A stretch of DNA of 64,000 nucleotides from an uncultured Arachnia sp. (GTDB lineage: Bacteria > Actinomycetota > Actinomycetes > Propionibacteriales > Propionibacteriaceae): positions 1-64,000 of the forward strand of contig CAKUBE010000010.1 in the NCBI GenBank assembly GCA_934636715.1, read 5' to 3'. Of this stretch, positions 7,176 through 14,830 are shown piece after piece (the stretch's first letter is position 1; each line of letters starts with the position of its first letter). Both the position numbers and the translations under genes were made by a program. The notes under the pieces are model-generated. The model did not search any database. It was not told where the DNA came from and saw only the letters and a list, made by a program, of their open reading frames with translations.

Positions 7176-8174
7176 TCAGCGGAGGCCGATGACCACGCCG
7201 TCGGCGTTGAATGCCATGCGGGTCGTGGACTCCGGGGTGCTGATCAGGACGGTGAGGGCCTCGTCGTAGCGGGGCGGCGGGGTCCGGATGGTGACGTCGC
7301 CGGCCGACTGGGCCGCGAGCAGGCGCGCGACCGCGTCGGCCAGGGCGTCGGAGATGAGGGGGCGTTCGTCGTCGGGATGACCCATGAGGTGCACGCCGAC
7401 GCCGCGCTCGCGGGCGCTCCTGATCGCTCGGGGAAGCCCGGAGGCCTGGAGCCGCGGGACACGGATGCGGTCCCTGATCGCGGCCTCGGTCACGGCCAAC
7501 TCGTCGAGCGCGGCCCTGTCCAGCGGGACGCCGTCGCGCAACGCGGTCAGTAGCGGGAGCACTTCATGGCGGACCAGTGCGAGCTCGGCGGCGGCGAGCC
7601 GGGCGGACTCCTGGGCGACCTGCGCGGCGAGGGTGGAGCGGGCCTCGGCCCGGCGGTGGGCGCGCTCGCGGTTCACGATCCGGACGAGCAGGAGACGGCA
7701 GAGGAAGCCGACACCCGCGACGCTGGCATTGACGACGAGGTGCACCCCGACCTCGGCGGCGGCGGTCTGGGTGTACATGCCCCAGGCCACGATCTCGGCG
7801 AGCATCCCTGCGGCGCCGATCGCCGCGGCCGCCAGGTTTCCGCGGATCGCCAGCAACGCGAGGATGAACGCGGTGAGACCGGCCAGCGCCGCGCGCGGCT
7901 CGACGGTGTCCAGGAGCAGCGCGAGCCCGGTGGCCATCAGGGTGGCGACGACGGTGGCGCCGGCCCGCGGAGGGGAGAGCGGCCGGGTGTTCTGCGTCGT
8001 GAGGAACAGGATCGAGACGAGCGCGGCGACGTACGCGACGAACGACCACGGGGCGGCATGCCCGACGAAGCCGGAGAGCATGCCGTTGACGACGTGCGCC
8101 ACCCAGGCGAGCACCAGCCCGTACCTGACGAGCGGCGTGCCGAGCCCCGTGGGGATCACTCCTGCCGTGACCAT
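7176..8174 (-). CDS. Membrane pseudokinase-like partner of the sensor kinase
   Basis: A 332-aa protein with about six membrane segments over residues 15-165, a linker (RIVNRERAHRRAEAR), and a helical segment ELALVRHEVLPLLTALRDG that sits where a dimerisation helix would be. The C-terminal half has roughly the size of a GHKL ATPase domain, but the N box Asn and the glycine-rich boxes are absent (LISDALADAVARLLAAQ where the neighbour has ALRNSVRHA). I read it as a degenerate kinase with the same layout as its neighbour. Its start overlaps the kinase gene's stop by 19 nt, so the two are surely one operon. No response regulator follows; GH42 is convergent. Confidence 0.55.
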   Translation of the reverse strand: MVTAGVIPTGLGTPLVRYGLVLAWVAHVVNGMLSGFVGHAAPWSFVAYVAALVSILFLTTQNTRPLSPPRAGATVVATLMATGLALLLDTVEPRAALAGLTAFILALLAIRGNLAAAAIGAAGMLAEIVAWGMYTQTAAAEVGVHLVVNASVAGVGFLCRLLLVRIVNRERAHRRAEARSTLAAQVAQESARLAAAELALVRHEVLPLLTALRDGVPLDRAALDELAVTEAAIRDRIRVPRLQASGLPRAIRSARERGVGVHLMGHPDDERPLISDALADAVARLLAAQSAGDVTIRTPPPRYDEALTVLISTPESTTRMAFNADGVVIGLR

Positions 8175-9304
8175 GCGATCCTCACCTCCGTTCCGGTGCC
8201 GAGCGAACTCACGACCGAGGCCGCACCGCCGACATCCCGGACGCGGGCGACGATGCTGTCTCTCACCCCGAGGCGCTCGGCAGGCACCGCATCGGGATCG
8301 AAGCCCGGTCCCGTGTCCCGCACGAGCATCTCGACGCCGTCGTCGTCCACCCTGGCCGCGATCGCGCGCCGGGCGAGAGGGGCGTGCCGCACGCTGTTGC
8401 GCAGCGCCTCCAGCGACGCATCCTCGACGGCGGTGGCGACGTGTCGGGGGAGGCCTTCCCTGTCGTCGACGTCCATCTCGATGTCACAGGTTGGATCGAT
8501 GCGTCGCCAGGCCTCGCTCCAGCGACGCCCGAGGTTGCGCTGCTCGTCGTCCGCGTCGTCGGACTCGCCCTCGGAGGGGAGCGTCAACAGTTCGAGCGCG
8601 GCCCCGGCTCCGGCGCGGAGCGTGTCGGGTCTCGCGCCGCCGAGCAGCATCGCGGCGTTGAGGACGGAGAGCACGTGATCGTGCACGAGGAGCGAGAGCC
8701 GGCGTCGGCGGTCGGCCTCCGCCAACGAGCGGACGCGCTGCTCCTCGGCCTTCTCGGCGCGCTGCTCGGAGTCGTGCAGCGCGCGAAACCTCAGGCGCAG
8801 CGCGAGGAAGAGGACCGTGAAGCCGACCCCGCTGACCCGCAGCGGGATCTGGACGGCCAGATCGTGCGGGATCTCGCCGAGGAACACGAGCGCCGAGACG
8901 CCCGGGAGCGTTCCGATCGCCACCGGCCCGATGAACGCGTGTGCCGGCCGTCGCACGGCCAGGGCGAGAAAGGCGTACGCGGTCCAGTCCATCGTCCACG
9001 GCCAGGGGCTCTGATCGCCGAGAAATCCCGACGGCGCGAACGCGGTGGCACCGAGCAGCCCGAGGCCGAAGGAGATGGCGAACCAGGCGCAGCGGAGCAC
9101 GCGCAGCGGCAACACGCGGCCTAATGCGGCGAGGGTCACGATCAGCGCGGCGAGCGCGAGCCCGGCAACGTTCCACCACAGAGGATGGCCCGAGCTGGCC
9201 CGGAAGGCGGGATAGGTGGAGATCGCCAGTTGCACGACTCCGACGAGCGCGACCACCCAGCCCAGTTGGCGTTCGACGGGGCCAGCAGACACCATCGGCC
9301 TCAT
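8156..9304 (-). CDS. Sensor histidine kinase, NarL/DesK-type ATPase
   Basis: A 382-aa membrane sensor kinase with about six membrane segments (roughly residues 12-165), a coiled linker (RALHDSEQRAEKAEEQRVRS) and a dimerisation motif LSLLVHDHVLSVLNAAM with the His-Asp pair of HPK7-type kinases. The ATPase domain is intact: N box ALRNSVRHA, DTGPGFD and GTGTEVRI. HPK7 kinases normally pair with a LuxR-type regulator, but none is encoded here. ATG 9304 follows a TACGCT hexamer by 6 nt, pointing to a leaderless mRNA and favouring 9304 over ATG 9295. Confidence 0.75.
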   Translation of the reverse strand: MRPMVSAGPVERQLGWVVALVGVVQLAISTYPAFRASSGHPLWWNVAGLALAALIVTLAALGRVLPLRVLRCAWFAISFGLGLLGATAFAPSGFLGDQSPWPWTMDWTAYAFLALAVRRPAHAFIGPVAIGTLPGVSALVFLGEIPHDLAVQIPLRVSGVGFTVLFLALRLRFRALHDSEQRAEKAEEQRVRSLAEADRRRRLSLLVHDHVLSVLNAAMLLGGARPDTLRAGAGAALELLTLPSEGESDDADDEQRNLGRRWSEAWRRIDPTCDIEMDVDDREGLPRHVATAVEDASLEALRNSVRHAPLARRAIAARVDDDGVEMLVRDTGPGFDPDAVPAERLGVRDSIVARVRDVGGAASVVSSLGTGTEVRIAWSRQE

Positions 9305-9310
9305 GGCCCG

Positions 9311-9316
9311 AGCGTA
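9311..9316 (-). promoter_or_regulatory. -10-like hexamer, leaderless start for sensor kinase
   Basis: TACGCT on the minus strand ends 6 nt before ATG 9304; no Shine-Dalgarno site is seen. Confidence 0.45.
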
Positions 9317-9325
9317 TCCGACACG

Positions 9326-9355
9326 TTGTGAACTGTCTGCGGATGCCCGTAATAG
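9326..9355 (+). promoter_or_regulatory. Possible promoter of the gluconokinase gene
   Basis: TTGTGA (9326-9331) and TAATAG (9350-9355) are 18 bp apart and about 50 bp upstream of ATG 9402. Both hexamers are only partial matches to the consensus. Confidence 0.35.
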
Positions 9356-9401
9356 GGTCTGTGCGAAAGCGGCGGCGCTGAGGGAAATCGGAAGGAGCAA
9401 G

Positions 9402-10049
9402 ATGAGCAACGAGCATCTCGTGGTGATGGGCGTCGCAGGCTGCGGCAAGTCCACCGTCGCCGAAGAGCTGAGGAACCGACTGGGTTGGGAGTTCGCCGAA
9501 GGCGACGACTTCCACCCCGAGGCCAACATCGCCAAGATGAGTTCCGGTACGCCGCTCACCGATGAGGATCGGTGGCCGTGGCTGGACCTGATCGCCGAAT
9601 GGACCGCCGAGCAGGATGCGGCGGGCAGATCCACCATCGTCACCTGCTCCGCGCTGCGAAGGGTCTATCGCGACCGGCTTCGCAACGCCCCCGGCCGGAC
9701 GCTGTTCGTCCACCTCGTCGGCTCCCCGGAACTGCTGGAACACCGGCTGTCCTCGCGCTCCGGCCACTTCATGCCGCCCACGCTGCTGCCGTCGCAGCTC
9801 GCGACCCTCGAGCCGCTGGAGTCCGACGAGGAGGGGGTCGCGCTCGACATCGCCCGCCCCGTCTCGGATCTAGCCCAGTCGGCGATCGACCAGCTGCACC
9901 TCGCGACGACTCGGCACGAGTTGCTCGGCGAGGAGTTGCTGCGCTACGAGCGGGAGCGCGGCTCGATCGATCCGGTTGCTATCGACGCCGCCGAGGCAGA
10001 GATGTACGGCGAGGTCCACAAGGGGAGCGGCGGCGTGGCGACGGTCTAG
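9402..10049 (+). CDS. gntK: Gluconokinase
   Basis: A 215-aa P-loop kinase that phosphorylates D-gluconate to 6-phosphogluconate. It has a Walker A motif GVAGCGKST (residues 10-18), the family motif EGDDFHPEANIAKM, TCSALRRVYRDRLR, and SRSGHFMPPTLLPSQLATLE near residue 122. The C-terminus runs about 40 residues past the usual gluconokinase end, with an acidic helix (LLGEELLRYERER), which I cannot explain. ATG 9402 has a clear Shine-Dalgarno site (GGAAGGAG). No gluconate permease or GntR-type regulator is adjacent. Confidence 0.88.
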   Translation: MSNEHLVVMGVAGCGKSTVAEELRNRLGWEFAEGDDFHPEANIAKMSSGTPLTDEDRWPWLDLIAEWTAEQDAAGRSTIVTCSALRRVYRDRLRNAPGRTLFVHLVGSPELLEHRLSSRSGHFMPPTLLPSQLATLEPLESDEEGVALDIARPVSDLAQSAIDQLHLATTRHELLGEELLRYERERGSIDPVAIDAAEAEMYGEVHKGSGGVATV

Positions 10050-10116
10050 CGTCGTCCAGGGGCCGGGCGGGCGTTGGTAGACTGCTCGCGTTTTGCCGAG
10101 CACGAAGGTTGGACCG

Positions 10117-11208
10117 ATGTCTGAGACCCACAGCACCCTTGACGCCGACGCCTCGCTGGCGCGCTCGACCGCGCGCAGCTTGGAGATCGAGGCCGCGGTG
10201 GAGAAGGACCCGTCGAGGTTCCGGATCCTGACCGGCGATCGGCCCACCGGCAACCTGCACATCGGCCACTACTTCGGCTCGCTGCAGAACCGCGTCGCGC
10301 TCGCGCGCAAGGGCGTCGAGACCATGGTGCTCATCGCCGACTACCAGGTGATCACGGACCGCGACGGCGTCGGCCCCATCCGCGAGCGCGTCTACTCTCT
10401 GCTCACCGACTACCTCGCCGCCGGGCTCGACCCGGAGAAGGTCACGATCTTCACCCACTCCTCGGTGCCCGGGCTGAACCAGCTCATGCTGCCGTTCCTG
10501 TCGATCGTCACCGACGCCGAGCTGCGCAGGAACCCCACGGTAAAGGCGGAACTCGACGACACCGGCGACCGCCCGATGTCTGGCCTCATGCTCACCTATC
10601 CGGTGCACCAGGCCGCCGACATCCTGTTCTGCAAGGCCAACCTCGTGCCGGTCGGCAAGGACCAGCTGCCGCACCTCGAGCAGGCGCGCGTGATCGCCCG
10701 CCGCTTCGACGAACGCTACGGCCGCGTCGACGCGGGCCGTCCCGTCTTCCCGGAGCCGGAGGCGCTGCTCAGCAAGTCGGGCACCATCCTCGGCCTCGAC
10801 GGAACGAAGATGAGCAAGTCGAAGGGCAACACCATCGAGCTCGGCATGACCGCCGATGAGACGGCGAAGCTGATCAAGCGCGCGGTGACGGACTCCGACC
10901 GTCACATCACCTACGATCCCGAGCGCCGTCCCGAGGTGTCGAACCTCGTCAACCTCGCCGCCATCTGCCTCGACCGCGATCCGGTCGCCGTTGCCGACGA
11001 GATCGGCGACGGCGGGGGCGGCGGCCTGAAGAAGCTCGTCACCGCCGCGGTCAACAACTACTTCGCGCCGCTGCGCGCACGTCGTTCGGAGATCGCCGCC
11101 GACCCCGGCTACCTCGAGGGCGTGCTCGCCGCGGGCAATGCGAAGGCGAACGAGATCGCGGACCAGACCCTCGACGAGGTCCGGTCCGCGATGCAGATGA
11201 AGTACTAA
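10117..11208 (+). CDS. trpS: Tryptophanyl-tRNA synthetase
   Basis: A 363-aa class I aminoacyl-tRNA synthetase that charges tRNA-Trp. The HIGH motif appears as GNLHIGHYFGSL near residue 45 and the KMSKS motif as GTKMSKSKGN near 230, with the TrpRS segment SGLMLTYPVHQAADILF between them. An N-terminal extension of about 30 residues precedes the Rossmann fold. Translation from ATG 10117 has the Shine-Dalgarno-like AAGGTTGG. A TAGACT hexamer at 10078-10083 may be its -10 box. The stop overlaps the convergent helicase gene's stop by 4 nt. Confidence 0.93.
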   Translation: MSETHSTLDADASLARSTARSLEIEAAVEKDPSRFRILTGDRPTGNLHIGHYFGSLQNRVALARKGVETMVLIADYQVITDRDGVGPIRERVYSLLTDYLAAGLDPEKVTIFTHSSVPGLNQLMLPFLSIVTDAELRRNPTVKAELDDTGDRPMSGLMLTYPVHQAADILFCKANLVPVGKDQLPHLEQARVIARRFDERYGRVDAGRPVFPEPEALLSKSGTILGLDGTKMSKSKGNTIELGMTADETAKLIKRAVTDSDRHITYDPERRPEVSNLVNLAAICLDRDPVAVADEIGDGGGGGLKKLVTAAVNNYFAPLRARRSEIAADPGYLEGVLAAGNAKANEIADQTLDEVRSAMQMKY

Positions 11209-12659
11209 GACTCCTTGGGAACCTCCACGCCCCCGCGGGTGCGGCGACGACGACGGCGCGGCTTCGCCGCCTGCTCGCCCGTGGTCTCGGCCGGGTGGTC
11301 CCCGGCGCCCTCGGTCGAGCGACGCGAGCGCCGACGACGGCCGCCCTCGCCGGAGCGCTCTGAGGAACCCGAGCGGCGTCGTTCTTCCTTCTCGATGCGC
11401 TCGGCTCGGCGCTCGGCGGAGCGGTCCTTGGTCCCAGGCAGACGGCCCTTCGTGCCCGCGGGGATGCCGAGGTCGGTGAACAGGTGCGGAGACGTCGAAT
11501 AGGTCTCCACCAGCTCGCCCAGGTCCAGATTCAAGGCCTGGTTGATGAGCTTCCAGCGGTGCAGGTCCGCCCAGTCGACCAGCGTCACGGCGACGCCGGT
11601 GTTGCCCGCGCGACCGGTGCGGCCGATCCGGTGGACGTAGGTGGCGTCGTTGTCCGGGCACTCGTAGTTGATCACGTGGCTGACGCCGGTGATGTCGATG
11701 CCGCGGGCCGCGACGTCGGTGGCGACGAGCACCGAGACCGAGCCGGAGCGGAACTTCTTCAACGCCCGCTCGCGGGCCTGCTGGTTGAGATCGCCGTGGA
11801 TGGCGGCGGCCGGGAAGCCGCGGTCGACCAGCTCGTCGGTCAGGCGCTGCGCCGCGCGCTTGGTGCGGCAGAAGATCATGACCTTCGTCGTCTCGGTGCC
11901 CTGCAGGAGGCGGCCCACGATCTCGGGCTTGTCGAGGTCGTGCGCCTGGTAGACGAACTGCGTGATGTCCGGAACCGTCATCTGGGCGTCGTGGCCCTCG
12001 GCGCGGATGTTGATCGGCTTGTTCAGCGTGGCGCGGGCCAGGGCGAGGATCGGCGGCGGCATCGTCGCGGAGAACAGCATCGTCTGGCGCGAGGCCGGGG
12101 TCTTGCGAAGGAGCCGCTCGATGTCCGGCAGGAAGCCGAGGTCGAGCATCTCGTCGGCCTCGTCGAGGACGAGGACCTGGATCTCGCTGAGGTCGAGCGC
12201 GCCGCGGTCGGCGAGGTCGAGGAGGCGTCCGGGGGTGCCGACCGCGATGTCGATGCCCTTTTCGAGGGTGTTCAGCTGCTCGTCGTAACCGGTGCCGCCG
12301 TAGATGGTGAGCACGCGCATCTTGAGGTGGGCGCCGGCGACGTCGAGGTCGCGGCCCACCTGCAGCGCCAGCTCGCGCGTGGGGCAGACGATCAGCGCGC
12401 GCGGCTTGCCGTGCGTCGGCTTCACGCCGTCGGAGAGCGTGACCATGCGGTGCAGCAGGCTCACGCCGAACGCGAGGGTCTTGCCGGTGCCCGTGCGGGC
12501 CTGGCCGATCAGGTCGGTGCCGCTGAGCGCCAGGGGAATGGCGAGGGCTTGGATGGTGAAGGGGTGCACGATGCCCACCTCGGCAAGGGCCGAGGTGATG
12601 GACTCGTGCACACCCAGGTCGGCAAACGTCTCGTCGGCCGAAATCTCGTTGTCGCTCAG
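11205..12659 (-). CDS. DEAD-box RNA helicase, probable CTG start
   Basis: An ATP-dependent RNA helicase of about 484 aa. Motifs: Q-motif region ending PFTIQALAIP, Walker A ARTGTGKT, PTRELALQ, VLDEADEM, SAT (LFSATMP), ARGIDI and HRIGRTGRAG, followed by a basic tail rich in Arg/Ser (RRRRSRRSTEG, PRRRRRRTRGG) typical of actinobacterial RhlE-like helicases. The first ATG/GTG/TTG in this frame is GTG 12611, but that cuts off the conserved Phe upstream of the Q motif (TFADLGVHESI). CTG 12659 restores it and has GAGGAG about 10 nt upstream; an in-frame stop lies farther up with no other start between. Confidence 0.85.
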   Translation of the reverse strand: MSDNEISADETFADLGVHESITSALAEVGIVHPFTIQALAIPLALSGTDLIGQARTGTGKTLAFGVSLLHRMVTLSDGVKPTHGKPRALIVCPTRELALQVGRDLDVAGAHLKMRVLTIYGGTGYDEQLNTLEKGIDIAVGTPGRLLDLADRGALDLSEIQVLVLDEADEMLDLGFLPDIERLLRKTPASRQTMLFSATMPPPILALARATLNKPINIRAEGHDAQMTVPDITQFVYQAHDLDKPEIVGRLLQGTETTKVMIFCRTKRAAQRLTDELVDRGFPAAAIHGDLNQQARERALKKFRSGSVSVLVATDVAARGIDITGVSHVINYECPDNDATYVHRIGRTGRAGNTGVAVTLVDWADLHRWKLINQALNLDLGELVETYSTSPHLFTDLGIPAGTKGRLPGTKDRSAERRAERIEKEERRRSGSSERSGEGGRRRRSRRSTEGAGDHPAETTGEQAAKPRRRRRRTRGGVEVPKES

Positions 12660-12760
12660 GGTTCTCTCACTCCTCTGAGATGGAACTCACGGCGCGCAGG
12701 GCGCAGCCGGAGTCGGGCGCTGTCGGCCCGCCAAGGAGCGAGTCTATCGCAGGGGCGTGA

Positions 12761-12985
12761 CTACACCGCGCCGAAGCCGACGGCGCGGGCGGCGGGGCTG
12801 CCGAGGTCGATGTAGCCGAGGCGGTCGCCGGGGACGAGAATGCGGCGTCCCTTGTCGTCGGTCAGGTCGAGCAGCGACGACTCGGTGACGGCGTGGCGCA
12901 CCTTCTCGGCGACCTCGTCGGGGGTGGCGTCGGTCTCGAAAGTGACCTCGCGCGCGATGTTCGTGATGCCGATCTTGATCTCCAT
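12761..12985 (-). CDS. DUF3107 family protein
   Basis: A 74-aa protein conserved across actinobacteria as DUF3107 (MEIKIGITNIAREVTFETDA, then GRRILVPGDRLGYIDLG). It has a small alpha/beta fold, no known function and no catalytic motif. ATG 12985 follows a TAAGGT hexamer by 7 nt, so it is likely leaderless. It lies between the DEAD helicase and PP2C genes, all on the minus strand, with its own promoter. Confidence 0.85.
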   Translation of the reverse strand: MEIKIGITNIAREVTFETDATPDEVAEKVRHAVTESSLLDLTDDKGRRILVPGDRLGYIDLGSPAARAVGFGAV

Positions 12986-12992
12986 GCGGCCA

Positions 12993-12998
12993 ACCTTA
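12993..12998 (-). promoter_or_regulatory. -10-like hexamer, leaderless start for DUF3107 gene
   Basis: TAAGGT on the minus strand ends 7 nt before ATG 12985. Confidence 0.45.
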
Positions 12999-13021
12999 GT
13001 GGGAGTCCGAAGGGGTTTCGC

Positions 13022-13810
13022 TCAGCGCGTGATGCGGGTGAGGACGACGGTGACGTTGTCGCGGCCGCCCTGCGCGTTGGCCCAGGCGACGAGGGCCTCT
13101 GCGCCCTGGGCGGGGGTGGCGGTGCCGGCGGCGTGCTGGGCGAACACGGCGCCGAGTTCCTCCGGGGAGCTGGCGTAGTTCCAGAGGCCGTCCGAGCAGA
13201 GCAGGAGCCAGCCGTCGCCGTCCGGGGTGAGCTCGACGACGCCGGGGGCCCAGTCGGTGGAGTCGCGGCCAAGCCAACGGGTGATGGCGTGTGCCTGGAT
13301 CGACTGCTCGGCCTCCTCGCGCGTCATGCCGAGCAGGATGCGCGCCTGCGCCATGGAGTCGTCGGTGGAGAGCTGGTGCGCGTCGCCGTCGTCGCCGAAC
13401 CAGTAGGCGCGCGAGTCGCCGACGTTGCCGACGGTGATGGTCGCCCCCTCGACGACCGCGGCCACCAGGGTGCAGGCCGACGGGTACTCGCGGTCCGCGA
13501 CGACGGCGGAGTTGGCGGCGTCGAAGGCGTCGTGCAGGGCGGCCGTGGGCGACTCGCCCCGGTCGAGCAGGTCGACGAGACGGTGTGCGGCGGCCTCGGA
13601 GGCGAGGCGTGAGGCGTCCTCCGCCCCCGGAGCGGTGGTCACGCCGTCGGAGACGACCGCGATGGCCGCCCTCGCGGGAACCTCGCGCGCGGCCAACGAC
13701 ATCGCGTCCTGGTTCGTGGGGTGTCGCAGCCCGACGTCGCTGCATCCACCGAGCCACGGCGCGGGGGAGAGCACGTAGTGGGCGCGGCCGGATGAGGCGG
13801 GGTCGGTCAT
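13022..13810 (-). CDS. PP2C-type Ser/Thr phosphatase
   Basis: A 262-aa soluble metal-dependent protein phosphatase of the PPM/PP2C family. Motif 1 is GLRHPTNQDA near residue 27, motif 2 is VVSDGVTTAPGAEDAS, which departs from the usual DGMGGHxxGExAS, motif 8 is LLCSDGLWNYA near 203, and GGRDNVTVVL near 248 supplies the last aspartate. The metal-ligand aspartates are therefore present, and it should dephosphorylate Ser/Thr-phosphoproteins; no partner kinase is in the window. It has no membrane anchor. A Shine-Dalgarno site (GGGAGGATCG) precedes ATG 13810. Confidence 0.88.
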   Translation of the reverse strand: MTDPASSGRAHYVLSPAPWLGGCSDVGLRHPTNQDAMSLAAREVPARAAIAVVSDGVTTAPGAEDASRLASEAAAHRLVDLLDRGESPTAALHDAFDAANSAVVADREYPSACTLVAAVVEGATITVGNVGDSRAYWFGDDGDAHQLSTDDSMAQARILLGMTREEAEQSIQAHAITRWLGRDSTDWAPGVVELTPDGDGWLLLCSDGLWNYASSPEELGAVFAQHAAGTATPAQGAEALVAWANAQGGRDNVTVVLTRITR

Positions 13811-13838
13811 CGATCCTCCCTTCGTGCCTGCCGCGACG

Positions 13839-14774
13839 TCAGCTCGGTGGGTCGGGCAGAACTGCGCTCGCTGTCAGCACAGCCTGCCACAGATCGCCGT
13901 GCTCCTGCAGGCGCTCGCACACGCTCGTCGGCGAGAATCCCAGTTGGGAATCGGGGCGCAGCGCCGCGATCTCGTCCCAGGTCAGCGGCGTCGACACCCG
14001 CGGCGTGTCGAGGCCGCGGAGCGAGTAGGGCACGACGGTGTTGCGCGCGGCCAGGTTCTGGGAGTAGTCGACGAAGACGAGCCGGGGCCGGGCCTCCTTC
14101 GCCATGGCGGCCGTGAAGACGGCGGGGTGCGTCTCCGCGAGATGCTTCGCGAGTCCTTGCGCGAATCGGAACACCTGGGAGCTGGGCGTCGGCGCGATTC
14201 CCACGCCGAGTTGGAGGCCTTTGTTGCCCGACGACTTGGGGTGGGCCTCGAGCCCGAGCTCGGCGAGCGCGGTGGCGGCGAGGAGCGCCGCCTTCGCGGA
14301 GTCGGCGGGCGTCACCCCGGGGCCGGGATCGAGGTCGACGACCAGCGTAGTGGCCCGTGGTTCGTCGTCGCCCTCGAGGACGATGCCGTCGGGCCCGCGC
14401 GTGGCCTCGGTCGTGCGCCACTGCGGCGTGTGCAGCTCGATGGCGGCGAGGTTCGCCAACCACACGAGGGCGGGCCGGCCGTCGACCGCCACGTAGTCGA
14501 CGGTGCCCGTCTGGGTCGCGACGGGGATCGTCCGCACCCATGACGGCGCACCTCCGGGAAGGTTCTTCTCGTAGAACCCCTCCTTGGTCGTCCCCTCGGG
14601 AAACCGGACGCGCGTGACCGCACGGTCGGCGAGGTGGGGCAGGAGGGCCTCGGAGACCTCCAGGTAGTACGCGACGAGCTCGCCCTTGGCGAATCCCCCC
14701 GGGTACAACGGGCGCTCGAGATGCGTCAGCGTCACAGAGACTCCGTCGACCTCGGTCGCTATGCGTTCCGGCAT
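13839..14774 (-). CDS. LigD-type NHEJ polymerase (stand-alone PolDom)
   Basis: A 311-aa archaeo-eukaryotic primase-like polymerase equivalent to the polymerase domain of LigD, which fills gaps at broken ends, preferring ribonucleotides. The catalytic aspartates are in VVDLDPGPG near residue 148 and the third in FVDYSQN near 238; SSGNKGLQLG and NTVVPYSLRG are also characteristic. It lacks the phosphoesterase and ligase domains, so in this organism the NHEJ activities are split. Ku lies at 2913-3722, but no ATP-dependent ligase is in the window. Its start faces the divergent adnA gene. Confidence 0.88.
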   Translation of the reverse strand: MPERIATEVDGVSVTLTHLERPLYPGGFAKGELVAYYLEVSEALLPHLADRAVTRVRFPEGTTKEGFYEKNLPGGAPSWVRTIPVATQTGTVDYVAVDGRPALVWLANLAAIELHTPQWRTTEATRGPDGIVLEGDDEPRATTLVVDLDPGPGVTPADSAKAALLAATALAELGLEAHPKSSGNKGLQLGVGIAPTPSSQVFRFAQGLAKHLAETHPAVFTAAMAKEARPRLVFVDYSQNLAARNTVVPYSLRGLDTPRVSTPLTWDEIAALRPDSQLGFSPTSVCERLQEHGDLWQAVLTASAVLPDPPS

Positions 14775-14830
14775 GTGCCCAGCTTTGCATGGATGTGAAA
14801 TTGTCGGTGGCAGGTGGAACCATCGGGTTC

